Of a stretch of DNA of 64,000 bases, positions 1 through 6,749 are shown piece after piece. The first letter of the stretch is position 1. Each line of letters starts with the position of its first letter. This DNA comes from an uncultured Bacteroidota bacterium (GTDB lineage Bacteria; Bacteroidota; Bacteroidia; Bacteroidales; P3), in the NCBI GenBank assembly GCA_902790215.1, contig CADAQX010000016.1, positions 1 through 64,000 on the forward strand, in the 5' to 3' direction. The translations under genes were made by a program, and so were the position numbers. Below the pieces are notes generated by a model. That model was not told the origin of the DNA and did no database searches. It saw only the letters and a program-made list of their open reading frames with translations.

Positions 1-142
1 CAGCGTCGTCAACATCGAGCCCGGCTATGAAGCCGTCGTGCAGGGTATGGAGCATTGCCTTGTGGCCTTGCGCGACCACAGCCTGCTGGTGTGCCGCCTC
101 GACGACGAGCAGAACATCAAGCACTGGATAGAACGCCTGTAG
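1..142 (+). CDS. C-terminal end of a probable mannose-1-phosphate guanylyltransferase (partial)
   Basis: An open frame enters from the left edge (first complete codon at position 2) and ends with TAG at 140-142, leaving 46 residues. The tail reads VVNIEPGYEAVVQGMEHCLVALR, then LLVCRLDDEQNIKHWIERL. This resembles the C-terminal beta region of Bacteroidales mannose-1-phosphate guanylyltransferases (GDP-mannose synthesis), which end with a strand of the LLVC/LLIC type followed by D/E-EQ-I and a short helix. The match is from memory on a short tail, so the family call is tentative, but the coding frame is clear. A rho-independent terminator follows at once. Confidence 0.5.
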   Translation, partial: SVVNIEPGYEAVVQGMEHCLVALRDHSLLVCRLDDEQNIKHWIERL

Positions 143-159
143 GCAACAATACCCCTATG

Positions 160-204
160 AAGCAGGATTTTTTATACACCGTGTGTAAGAAATCCTGCTT
201 TTTT
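160..204 (+). terminator. Rho-independent terminator
   Basis: Arms AAGCAGGATTT (160-170) and AAATCCTGCTT (190-200) form an 11-bp perfect stem followed by a T run. It closes the partial gene ending at 142. Confidence 0.85.
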
Positions 205-235
205 GCGTCTTTATAGGTAAACATAACTTACTGCA

Positions 236-736
236 ATGAAAAAGACACCGCTCATCCTCCTGTTTGTCGCCTTGCTGCTGACGGCCTGCGACCCCGCTCA
301 CACTTCAGAGTTTGCCATCGACAACCGCACCGACCACGCTCTCACTATCCAGTCGCTCCAGCCTGTTGACACCGTCCGCAGCAACTATGCCATGCTCTAT
401 CCCCTCTCGGCACCGGCGCATACCGACAGTGTTGTAGATGTCCAAGGGGGTATTGGCACAGCCGACCTTGGAGAATTCGCCTATCTTATCCCTCAACGTT
501 TTTATGGCGACAGTGTGCAAATCCGTTTCGACGACGGACGTGTACTCACTTTCTATCGCGACAGCGTCGGGGCCGATGCGCTGTACCGTATTAATGATGC
601 CAATGCCCCTGCCTCGCTCTACCGCTACGAGGGGCGACCCAACCCCTCGGGACCTTTCAAAGGCTACATGCGTTATGGCAAGCTCACCCTCGTAGTCACC
701 GACAGCCTGTATAACATGAGCAGCCCGCGTCCATGA
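236..736 (+). CDS. Hypothetical lipoprotein
   Basis: A 166-aa protein. The N-terminus (MKKTPLILLFVALLLTAC) is a classical lipoprotein signal with the lipobox LTAC, so Cys18 would be acylated and the protein anchored in a membrane. The rest is soluble and beta-rich (FAIDNRTDHALTI, VQIRFDDGRVLTFYRD). No family is recognised. Its stop overlaps the start of the downstream ECF sigma factor gene as ATGA, so the two are translationally coupled, and the membrane protein at 1215 completes a three-gene operon. A role in the envelope response run by that sigma factor is inference from position only. Confidence 0.85.
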   Translation: MKKTPLILLFVALLLTACDPAHTSEFAIDNRTDHALTIQSLQPVDTVRSNYAMLYPLSAPAHTDSVVDVQGGIGTADLGEFAYLIPQRFYGDSVQIRFDDGRVLTFYRDSVGADALYRINDANAPASLYRYEGRPNPSGPFKGYMRYGKLTLVVTDSLYNMSSPRP

Positions 737-1209
737 CCGATGACGAGTTCATAGCCCAGCTTTCGCAACACGAGCGTCTCCTGCACAGCATCAGTGTCAC
801 CTTCGCCCGCGGCGATGCCGAAGTAGAGAAGGACATCTATCAGGAGATACTCTACAACCTGTGGCGCACCCGCGACCGCTACAACGGGCAGTGCTCGATA
901 AAGAACTGGCTCTACCGTGTGGGGTTGAACACCGCCATCAGCCTTTGGAGGCAGGAGAAGAAACGGGTGCAAACCACACCGATAACTCCCCTGATGGAAG
1001 AAACCGTCGCCGACGAGCCCTCGGCGCCCCTCTACGACGAACTCTACCGCCTCATTGACCTCCTGCCCAAAAACGACCAGGCGTTGGTGTTCCTCTACAT
1101 CGACGGCGCCACCGAGGAGGAGATGGCCTCCGTTCTCGGCATTTCGCAAACCAACGTGGGTGTCCGCATCCACCGCGTGAAACAAAAACTATCCAAACTA
1201 AAATCCTAA
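733..1209 (+). CDS. RNA polymerase sigma factor, ECF (sigma-70) family
   Basis: A 158-aa ECF sigma factor. Region 2 lies at about residues 10-75 (core-binding and -10 recognition helices; IYQEILYNLWRTRDRY, then SIKNWLYRVGLNTAI). Region 4 lies at about 105-158, with the typical tail YIDGATEEEMASVLGISQTNVGVRIHRVKQKL, whose helix-turn-helix would read the -35 region. Region 3 is absent, as expected for the family. The start ATG at 733 overlaps the preceding lipoprotein stop. The next gene encodes a membrane protein, the position where an anti-sigma factor is usual, but no FecR-like or zinc anti-sigma motif is visible there. Confidence 0.93.
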   Translation: MTDDEFIAQLSQHERLLHSISVTFARGDAEVEKDIYQEILYNLWRTRDRYNGQCSIKNWLYRVGLNTAISLWRQEKKRVQTTPITPLMEETVADEPSAPLYDELYRLIDLLPKNDQALVFLYIDGATEEEMASVLGISQTNVGVRIHRVKQKLSKLKS

Positions 1210-1214
1210 GCGTT

Positions 1215-1796
1215 ATGGAAGATATACTGGACCAACTGCGCGACAGCCGCCTTGTACAAACGCCGAAGTGGCAGCGCGAAATCAATATCAACGACCTCTC
1301 CGCCCACAACAAAGCCCACGCGGCCTACGACCACTTGCGTTGGCGGCTCAACTGGGGCTTGCCCGGCAGCATAGTGCTCATGCTTGTAGTGGCGGTGCTG
1401 GCTCCCTATTATGTCCACTCGCTGCCCTACTTTGTCTGCTACGCTGTAGTGCAGCTTATCACCATCGTGCGGGTGATGATAGCCGTGCAGATGTACATCG
1501 CCATCCGTCACCTCGACCCCACGCGTCCCGTGGCCGAAGTCAACGCCTATGCCGACCGCATGACACTCCTGCAGCGCTTCAACCACCACTATACCCTCTA
1601 CATCAAGCTGCCTCTCACCATCTGCCTCGGTCCCCTTTTCGGTCCCCCGCTGGGTTTCGACTTTTTTTGCTACAAGTGGGTCCTCTACCTGTGGATTGTT
1701 CTCTGCGTTGTGCTGCTCTCGCTCAACGCCTGGGGCATCGTGCGCTCCTTCCGCAAGCTGGACGCCGCCATAGAAAACATCAAAAACAACAACTAA
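1215..1796 (+). CDS. Membrane protein, possible anti-sigma partner
   Basis: A 193-aa protein starting 5 bp after the sigma factor stop. A soluble N-terminus of about 48 residues (MEDILDQLRDSRLVQTPKW) is followed by about four hydrophobic segments (near 49-68, 70-92, 128-148 and 152-172) and a short basic tail. The layout, cytosolic N-terminal segment then membrane domain directly behind an ECF sigma gene, fits a membrane-bound anti-sigma factor, but there is no sequence motif to prove it. The family is not recognised. Confidence 0.8.
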   Translation: MEDILDQLRDSRLVQTPKWQREININDLSAHNKAHAAYDHLRWRLNWGLPGSIVLMLVVAVLAPYYVHSLPYFVCYAVVQLITIVRVMIAVQMYIAIRHLDPTRPVAEVNAYADRMTLLQRFNHHYTLYIKLPLTICLGPLFGPPLGFDFFCYKWVLYLWIVLCVVLLSLNAWGIVRSFRKLDAAIENIKNNN

Positions 1797-1809
1797 TACC
1801 CTAAAAACC

Positions 1810-1855
1810 GTTTCCCACTTGTTTCGCACTTTTTAAATGTGACACAAGTGGGGAA
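1810..1855 (+). terminator. Stem-loop downstream of the sigma-factor operon
   Basis: Arms GTTTCCCACTTGT (1810-1822) and ACAAGTGGGGAAC (1843-1855) pair with one mismatch or wobble around an A/T-rich loop. There is no long T run after it, so it may be a terminator or an mRNA-end hairpin, and it could serve both strands because the next gene converges on it. Confidence 0.55.
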
Positions 1856-1902
1856 CAGCTGTATTATGACTGGGCGGGGAGAATGGCGGGAGGGGACGCT
1901 GG

Positions 1903-3597
1903 TTAGCGCACCTGCAGCACCTCACCGTGGTCGTTGACAATGGCGCGGTAGAACCAGTCGGGGTAGGGGGGCTGCTGCGGGAAACGCACCACACCCGTTG
2001 GGGTGGTCTCTATCTGCCCGTCTTTCACGTGCTTGATGTTGCCGTCGATATACTTGGTCAGCAGCAGCTGGTCCAGATCGGACCACTCATCCATCATGGT
2101 GCCGGCCAGTTGGCGGCTGAGGGCGGTGAGCTGCTGGGGGGTGGTGTTGGGGCTCAGTTTGTCCACGCGGGAGATGAAGTAGTTCTCACATTCCCTTTGC
2201 ACGTTGCGCACATCCACAATCATGGAGTCGTAGCGCAGGTAGCAGAAGTTGCTCACGCGGTTGAAGAGCCAGAAGGCCGCTGTGGGCGAGTAGCGGCTCA
2301 TGGAGCCGTTGCCCTCGCGGAAGCAGAGGGGAATGCTGTCGATGGCGCAGAACATGGGGCAGTAGCAGGTGCTGTAGGTGTCGTCAACGCCGAACCAGAT
2401 GATGCCGCCCAAGTGGTTGGGGAGCCAGCTGCGGCATTGCGCCACAAAGCTGAAGCCGGTCTGCTGGGTGCTGATGGCACGCTCGTGGACGTATTCCTTG
2501 CCATCGACCTTGAAGTCCATGGGGCGCCAGCGGTAGGGGCAGTGGAAAGGACCTGCGCCCACGTCCTGGGTCATGTCCATGGGTGTGCCCTCGAAGTGGT
2601 CGCGCATCAGCTCCATCACGTCGTGGGTGGAAAGTTTCCGGTCGGGCTTAATCCACAGGGGGAGGCGTTCGGCCTTGGGGTTGCCCATGGCGTAGGCTTC
2701 GTAGCGCTGCATGCCTTGGGCTATGCGGTTGAAGAAGGCATAGACGCGAGCCTCGCAGGCGCGGAGGCCGGAGAAGGTAAGGGGGTTGTAGGTGTCGGCA
2801 TAGCTGAAGTCGGCATCCTTGCCGCTGAACCAGCCGTTCTTGCGGGCAAAGGAGACAACATCGTGGCTATAGACGCACTCCACCTCGGGTTCGTTGATAT
2901 AGTCGAGGTGCAGGCTGCTGATGGCGGGGTGCAGCCCTTTGCCGCGTGCTTTGCGCCAGCGAGCGGGTTCCTGCGGGAACTGGGTGATGCGGGCCTGGTT
3001 AGCGTGGGCGCTGACGTAGCCTTCAGGCACACGGCGCGCCACCCACACGGCGCCTTTCTCCTCGTGTCCCTTGCTGGTGATGTCGAAGAGCCATACCTCG
3101 TTGGGGTCTGCCAGCGAGAAGGTCTCGCCGCCGTCGGCATAGCCGTAGGTGGCCACGAGGTCGGCCATCACGCGGATGGCCTCGCGGCAGTTGCGGGCGC
3201 GCTGCAGGGCGAGATAGATGAGGTTGCCGTAGTCAATGCCCTCGGGGTTGCCCTTGCTGAGGGGTGCGATTCCGCCCCAGGTGGTCTCGCCCATGGCGAA
3301 CTGGTGCTCGTTGATGAAACCTACTACGCGGTAGGTGAGCGGGGCTTGAGGGATGTCGATTTGGTGCTTGAGGCTGCCGTAGTTGTAAAGGCTGAGCATT
3401 TCGCCTGCGGGATGGGTGCCGCCGGGGTGGAAGCGCAGCTGTCCGTAGCGGGTGTGGCTGTCGGCGGCGTAAGTAATCATTGTGCTGCCGTCGGCAGTGG
3501 CCCCCCGACTGAGGAGGAAATTGGTGCAGGCGCGCCCTGTCGAGGGTGCGGTAGCAGCGAGCGAAAGCAGCAGAAGTGCAATAAGTGATTTCTTCAT
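1903..3597 (-). CDS. Secreted C69-family dipeptidase
   Basis: A 564-aa protein of peptidase family C69 (dipeptidase A/PepD-like, N-terminal-nucleophile hydrolases). After a signal peptide (MKKSLIALLLLSLAATAPSTG) comes ACTNFLLSRGATADGSTM, where the Cys would become the N-terminal nucleophile. The following TAADSH.RYG and FAMGETTWGG stretches are typical of the family. It probably trims dipeptides outside the cytoplasm. A reading frame runs 33 bases further upstream to 3630, but the -7 promoter element on this strand lies at 3628-3635, so transcription begins inside that extension; the MKK start at 3597 is therefore chosen. It stands alone, convergent with the sigma operon. Confidence 0.93.
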   Translation of the reverse strand: MKKSLIALLLLSLAATAPSTGRACTNFLLSRGATADGSTMITYAADSHTRYGQLRFHPGGTHPAGEMLSLYNYGSLKHQIDIPQAPLTYRVVGFINEHQFAMGETTWGGIAPLSKGNPEGIDYGNLIYLALQRARNCREAIRVMADLVATYGYADGGETFSLADPNEVWLFDITSKGHEEKGAVWVARRVPEGYVSAHANQARITQFPQEPARWRKARGKGLHPAISSLHLDYINEPEVECVYSHDVVSFARKNGWFSGKDADFSYADTYNPLTFSGLRACEARVYAFFNRIAQGMQRYEAYAMGNPKAERLPLWIKPDRKLSTHDVMELMRDHFEGTPMDMTQDVGAGPFHCPYRWRPMDFKVDGKEYVHERAISTQQTGFSFVAQCRSWLPNHLGGIIWFGVDDTYSTCYCPMFCAIDSIPLCFREGNGSMSRYSPTAAFWLFNRVSNFCYLRYDSMIVDVRNVQRECENYFISRVDKLSPNTTPQQLTALSRQLAGTMMDEWSDLDQLLLTKYIDGNIKHVKDGQIETTPTGVVRFPQQPPYPDWFYRAIVNDHGEVLQVR

Positions 3598-3627
3598 AAT
3601 AGGGGTTTGTTTGGGTGTTTGAATTTG

Positions 3628-3635
3628 CAAAGATA
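3628..3635 (-). promoter_or_regulatory. Bacteroidota -7 element for the C69 peptidase
   Basis: On the minus strand the sequence reads TATCTTTG followed by CA, an exact TAnnTTTG match, about 30 bp ahead of the chosen start codon. It decides the start of the peptidase gene. Confidence 0.75.
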
Positions 3636-3672
3636 CAAAGAAAAATGAAATTTGAAGATTGAAAAATGAGAA

Positions 3673-3695
3673 TTGCCATTTAATTCGTATCTTTG
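3673..3695 (+). promoter_or_regulatory. Promoter for the gene at 3792
   Basis: TATCTTTG at 3688-3695 followed by CA, with a TTG-containing -33-like element near 3673-3675. It lies about 100 bp ahead of the start codon, giving a leader of roughly 90 nt. It is back to back with the peptidase promoter. Confidence 0.7.
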
Positions 3696-3791
3696 CATTG
3701 TGTTCGCACTATGGGCAGAGGGACTTTAAGATATGTGTAGGTGTTTTATAATGAGTGCGTCACACGATTATTTGTTTAAAAAAAGTATGCT

Positions 3792-4466
3792 ATGGAATTA
3801 AAAGAATCGTTGAAAAATCTGGTGTTTGACAAAAACGACCTGAAGGGACAGGTCTATTATGCCACGAAAGATGCCTTTGAGCTGTTCCGCAAAACCACAC
3901 ATGAATTGATAGACCTGCTGAAAGAGCAAGCGCAGAAGGAGAACCGCAATGTATTGATTGGCTTCACCGACAGGGGTGACTTTGAATTCGAGGCCAGGTT
4001 TGCCAGCGATGTGTTGGTGTTTGTGATGCACACCAATGTGTTCGAGTTCTCGCGCGACCACCAGGTGATGAAGTCGCCGTATATCCGGGAGGACACCACC
4101 CGCTCGTACTGCGGTGTGATAAGGATATACAACTTCCTTGCCGATTCGTTCCTCTACCAGCGCGACCAAGACCTTGGATATATGATTGGCCGAGTGTTTG
4201 TTAACCGCGAAAACCACTACTTTATCGAGGGCAAGCGCGAGCTGGGAATGCTGTACAATAACTTCAATACCTCACTGATTAGCAATGAGTCAGTGCAAAG
4301 TATAGTGGAGTCGGCGATAGAATATACCACAAATTTTGATTTATTAACACCTCCTTATGACGAAGTGAAGATGGTTTCGGTGGGTGAGATGCGCAATAAT
4401 TTCGATAAAAAATCACTGGCCACAGGTAAACGTTTAGGCTTTAGATTTCAGGCAGATACGGATTAA
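3792..4466 (+). CDS. Conserved hypothetical protein
   Basis: A 224-aa soluble protein with no signal peptide or membrane segment. The first 60 residues are helical and charged (ELKESLKNLVFDKNDLKG, then AFELFRKTTHELIDLLKEQ). The middle is a mixed alpha/beta region with many aromatic residues (FEFEARFASDVLVFVMHTN, GVIRIYNFLADSFLYQRDQ). I recall similar proteins in other Bacteroidales but no assigned function. It sits alone between divergent promoters and the tRNA-Glu gene. ATG at 3792 is the only plausible start. Confidence 0.85.
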   Translation: MELKESLKNLVFDKNDLKGQVYYATKDAFELFRKTTHELIDLLKEQAQKENRNVLIGFTDRGDFEFEARFASDVLVFVMHTNVFEFSRDHQVMKSPYIREDTTRSYCGVIRIYNFLADSFLYQRDQDLGYMIGRVFVNRENHYFIEGKRELGMLYNNFNTSLISNESVQSIVESAIEYTTNFDLLTPPYDEVKMVSVGEMRNNFDKKSLATGKRLGFRFQADTD

Positions 4467-4503
4467 TTACGCGTCTTGTCCACAGCAAATAGTGAAAAAA
4501 TAT

Positions 4504-4534
4504 TTTGCCAATCCAAAAAAAGTTAGTAATTTTG
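4504..4534 (+). promoter_or_regulatory. Promoter for tRNA-Glu (and rpsT)
   Basis: TTTG at 4504-4507 (-33) and TAATTTTG at 4527-4534 (-7), spaced 19 bp, an excellent Bacteroidota sigma-ABfr-type promoter 22 bp ahead of the tRNA. No terminator is seen between the tRNA and rpsT, so it probably transcribes both. Confidence 0.8.
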
Positions 4535-4556
4535 CACCCGCTTTTCTAAGGCAAAT

Positions 4557-4631
4557 GGTCCGTTCGTCTAGTTGGCCTAGGACGTAAGATTTTCATTCTT
4601 AAAATCGCGGGTTCGAATCCCGCACGGACTA
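4557..4631 (+). tRNA. tRNA-Glu (anticodon TTC)
   Basis: A cloverleaf of 75 nt: acceptor GGTCCGT pairs with ACGGACT (G-U at position 1-72), anticodon stem TAAGA/TCTTA with loop TTTTCAT giving anticodon TTC, and T arm CGGG-TTCGAAT-CCCG. The discriminator is A and the CCA end is not encoded. Confidence 0.95.
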
Positions 4632-4663
4632 CAAAAACAATAAAGAAAGTATAATAGACAATT

Positions 4664-4915
4664 ATGGCACATCACATTTCTGCAAAGAAAAGAATTCGTT
4701 CCAACGAGAAGAAAAGAGTCGAGAACCGTTATTACGCCAAGACCATGCGCAATGCCCTGCGCGACTTCCGCGCCCTTGAGGACAAACAGGTCGCTACCGA
4801 GCGTCTGCCCAAGATGGTTTCCATCATCGACAAGCTCGCCAAGCGTTCCGTCATCCACAAGAACAAAGCCGCTAACCTGAAATCTAAACTTCAGAAGAAG
4901 GTCAACGCCATGTAA
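4664..4915 (+). CDS. rpsT: 30S ribosomal protein S20
   Basis: 83 aa, close to the usual 84-88. It begins MAHHISAKKRIRSNEKKR and continues with the basic three-helix bundle that binds 16S rRNA (IIDKLAKRSVIHKNKAANLKSKL). It is a primary-binding small-subunit protein. It follows tRNA-Glu by 32 bp and is closed by a strong terminator, so it is either co-transcribed with the tRNA or a single-gene unit. Confidence 0.97.
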   Translation: MAHHISAKKRIRSNEKKRVENRYYAKTMRNALRDFRALEDKQVATERLPKMVSIIDKLAKRSVIHKNKAANLKSKLQKKVNAM

Positions 4916-4966
4916 TCGCGTCGCGACCGAAAGGGAGCAACGTATTATAATTGGTTCCACGAATAT

Positions 4967-4996
4967 AAAAGCCGGTGCACATGCATCGGCTTTTTT
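4967..4996 (+). terminator. Rho-independent terminator after rpsT
   Basis: AAAAGCCGGTGC and GCATCGGCTTTT pair (one mismatch) around a 4-nt loop, followed by a T run. Confidence 0.88.
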
Positions 4997-5360
4997 GTGT
5001 TTGTCCTGTAGGACTGTCGGGAACCAGTATGGAAGTTTGGCCGACTTTTGGAAAGGTGCACTTCGCACTCGGACGAGGGTGGATGGGTTGAGAGTAAATT
5101 GTATGTCGGTATGGTCTTGGTGGTGTTTGGGCGATGGTCGGGGAGGGTGTTTCTCTGTATTGTGAAGAGTGTCAGGCTTGTTTCTTTGGGAAGAGCGGCT
5201 GTCGTACTGTTTTATGTGACGGGAATGCATGAATTTTTGAAAATAAGGGGTTGCTTAGGCTGTTTTGCAGGGGAGTATGGGGTGGTATTGGAGAAAAATA
5301 TGGTTTTGTAATAATCAGATATACAGTATGAAGTGATATTTTATAAAAAAATATTTGTTT
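4997..5360. other. Intergenic stretch without a supported gene
   Basis: A G-rich stretch between rpsT and tRNA-Asp. One 87-codon frame exists (5048-5311) but it has no promoter, no ribosome site and a composition unlike a protein; I do not call it. No RNA family is recognised. Confidence 0.5.
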
Positions 5361-5395
5361 TTTGCTTGCTAATTCAGAAAAAAGTTGTACTTTTG
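5361..5395 (+). promoter_or_regulatory. Promoter for tRNA-Asp
   Basis: TACTTTTG at 5388-5395 followed by CACCCGC, the same context as the tRNA-Glu promoter (TTTTGCACCCGC). A TTTG at 5361-5364 may be the -33 element, though the spacing is slightly long. Confidence 0.7.
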
Positions 5396-5441
5396 CACCC
5401 GCATTTGAGAAAAAAAGAGAGGTCTTTTTCATGGTGAAAAC

Positions 5442-5519
5442 GGTCCGGTAGTTCAGTTTGGTTAGAATACATGCCTGTCACGCATGGGGTCGCGAGTTCG
5501 AGTCTCGTCCGGACCGCCA
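5442..5519 (+). tRNA. tRNA-Asp (anticodon GTC)
   Basis: Acceptor GGTCCGG pairs perfectly with CCGGACC; anticodon stem CATGC/GCATG with loop CTGTCAC gives anticodon GTC; T arm GCGAG-TTCGAGT-CTCGT. The discriminator is G and, unlike the tRNA-Glu here, CCA is encoded at 5517-5519. Confidence 0.95.
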
Positions 5520-5525
5520 AACGAA

Positions 5526-5557
5526 GAAGTCCTCAGAATTGAGGACTTCTTTTTTTT
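5526..5557 (+). terminator. Terminator after tRNA-Asp
   Basis: GAAGTCCTCA (5526-5535) pairs perfectly with TGAGGACTTC (5540-5549) across a GAAT loop, then eight T. The T run leads straight into TTTGCA, 15 bp before the tmRNA 5' end. Confidence 0.9.
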
Positions 5558-5573
5558 GCAGCAATACCCACCC

Positions 5574-5964
5574 GGGGCTGACCGGTTTTGACAGCAAGGA
5601 GGGGGATTTGTAAGCATGCAGGCTCACGCATCAGCAGCCTTGAAAACCGATGCAGAAAGATAATTGGCGAAAATAACTACGCTCTTGCTGCCTAACCGAA
5701 GTACAGTAGGTAGGGCTTAATCCCCGCAACAGTTGCGGGGACAAGACATCTCCCACCGACCCCGCCCGTCGGTCGGTGACCCGGAGGTGCTCGTGAGAAC
5801 GGGATAGCCGGAGGCTTGCCTCGCTCCTCTGGTGAAGTTTTAGGGGCTAAGGTCTGCCTTGGGTTTCCTTGTCCAGAGCCGGCTCGAAAAGCAATCAGGG
5901 AATAAGCATGTAGAAAGCACATCTGTCACTTGTTTGGACGAGGGTTCGACTCCCTCCAGCTCCA
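5574..5964 (+). ncRNA. ssrA: Transfer-messenger RNA (tmRNA)
   Basis: A tmRNA of about 391 nt that rescues stalled ribosomes with SmpB. The 5' end GGGGCTGACCGGTTTTGACA and the 3' end GGTTCGACTCCCTCCAGCTC form the tRNA-like domain (GGGGCTG pairs with CAGCTCC, discriminator A, CCA not encoded). The tag reading frame GGC GAA AAT AAC TAC GCT CTT GCT GCC TAA at 5666-5695 encodes GENNYALAA, a Bacteroidales-type degradation tag. Several GC-rich hairpins in the 5700-5830 part fit the pseudoknots. Its 3' end is repeated in inverted form just downstream. Confidence 0.96.
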
Positions 5965-5970
5965 CAAAGA

Positions 5971-5997
5971 AAGACCGCAGAAAGGCGGTCTTTTTTT
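5971..5997 (+). terminator. Terminator after tmRNA
   Basis: AAGACCGC (5971-5978) pairs with GCGGTCTT (5985-5992), followed by a T run to 5997. Confidence 0.88.
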
Positions 5998-6184
5998 ATG
6001 AGCTGGAGGGAGTCGGAAGCATGAGAAGAGGGGAGAAGTTGAGAGTGTTCCGCTCCTCGGCTCTTCGCCTCGCTCGCTGGCAGAACGGCCACCGGCGGTT
6101 CCTTTCTTCTCCAGCTCCACAAAATAAGCGAGGACTGTTTAGACGGTTCTCTCTTTTTTGTGGGGCTGGAGGGCGCCGGAAGCA
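5998..6184. repeat. Inverted partial copies of the tmRNA 3' end
   Basis: Pieces of the tmRNA tail recur in alternating orientation. GAGCTGGAGGGAGTCGGAAGC at about 6000-6020 is the reverse complement of the tmRNA end (5945-5963). CTCCAGCTCCACAAAA at 6109-6124 is a direct copy. TTTTGTGGGGCTGGAGG at 6156-6172 is again inverted, followed by GGAAGCACAAG. The last two form a 14-bp stem (6111-6124 with 6156-6169, one G-U pair). No gene is supported here. tmRNA 3' ends are common integration sites, so this may be a scar of past insertions. Confidence 0.65.
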
Positions 6185-6219
6185 CAAGAAAACTTAGTGG
6201 TGTGATCTGTCGTCGATGC

Positions 6220-6464
6220 AACCATCAAGCGTCGTCATTTATTCGATCGTTATTCGCTCGTTTTCCCTTTTGTTTCCGTTTCAGAAGGGGAAAAACGAGG
6301 GAAACATATCGGAAAACGATAAGATAAAGAACGACGCAACACCGAGTCCTGAAGGCGCACAGAGGAATGTTGGGAACAAATATGCGACACTATCGGAACG
6401 CTGAGGAACGTTGACGCAAGGTGGCGTAATCCTTCACAGAATAAAAAGTAACTTCCGCGCGAAG
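6220..6464 (+). repeat. Dispersed ~245-bp repeat, copy 1
   Basis: Begins AACCATCAAGCGTCGTCATT and ends ACTTCCGCGCGAAG. The same sequence occurs in reverse orientation at 20428-20671 and 61760-62004. Shared landmarks are a pair of CGATCG/ATTCG motifs near one end, a TATCG-GAAAA-CGATA-like hairpin, and AACGTT with GGGAACAAATATGCGACACTATCGGAAC in pieces. It carries no conserved reading frame. It may be a non-autonomous mobile element or a structured RNA; the family is not recognised. Confidence 0.8.
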
Positions 6465-6625
6465 CGGCACGCGCCTCACTGAAGTTTATATCCTTTCACG
6501 CTTCTTCAAGTCTCTTTATGCCATATCAGCATTTCTATTGGCGCAGGAGAAGTATAAAGTTGAAAGCTTTCTGCCGCATCTGGATAATTTTCAATTTTTT
6601 ATCTTTCAATATTCAAACTATTTCG

Positions 6626-6633
6626 TATCTTTG
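6626..6633 (+). promoter_or_regulatory. Promoter -7 element for the T9SS gene pair
   Basis: TATCTTTG followed by CA, about 117 bp ahead of the start at 6750. The leader contains two small hairpins: GAATTG-CTGGT-CAATTC (about 6663-6679) and CTTGA-N7-TCAAG (about 6680-6696). Confidence 0.75.
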
Positions 6634-6749
6634 CAGGGTGGATATGGCACAGCCGCAAGGGGGAATTGCTGGTCAATTCCTTGATAGACAGTCAAGTGCT
6701 GTACCATGTTTTTTAGATAATATTATAATAATCACTAAAAAAAGACAAT

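Noticed and set aside
1927-3588. Long forward-strand frame (553 codons) opposite the C69 peptidase
   Set aside because: Antisense shadow of a clear gene; its Val/Ala/Gly-rich translation has no domain pattern and no promoter.
5048-5311. 87-codon frame between rpsT and tRNA-Asp
   Set aside because: No promoter, Gly/Val/Leu-rich random-looking product, no homologue recalled.
5692-6221. Several small frames across tmRNA and the stretch behind it
   Set aside because: They cover a functional RNA and its inverted pieces; no ribosome site or conserved product.
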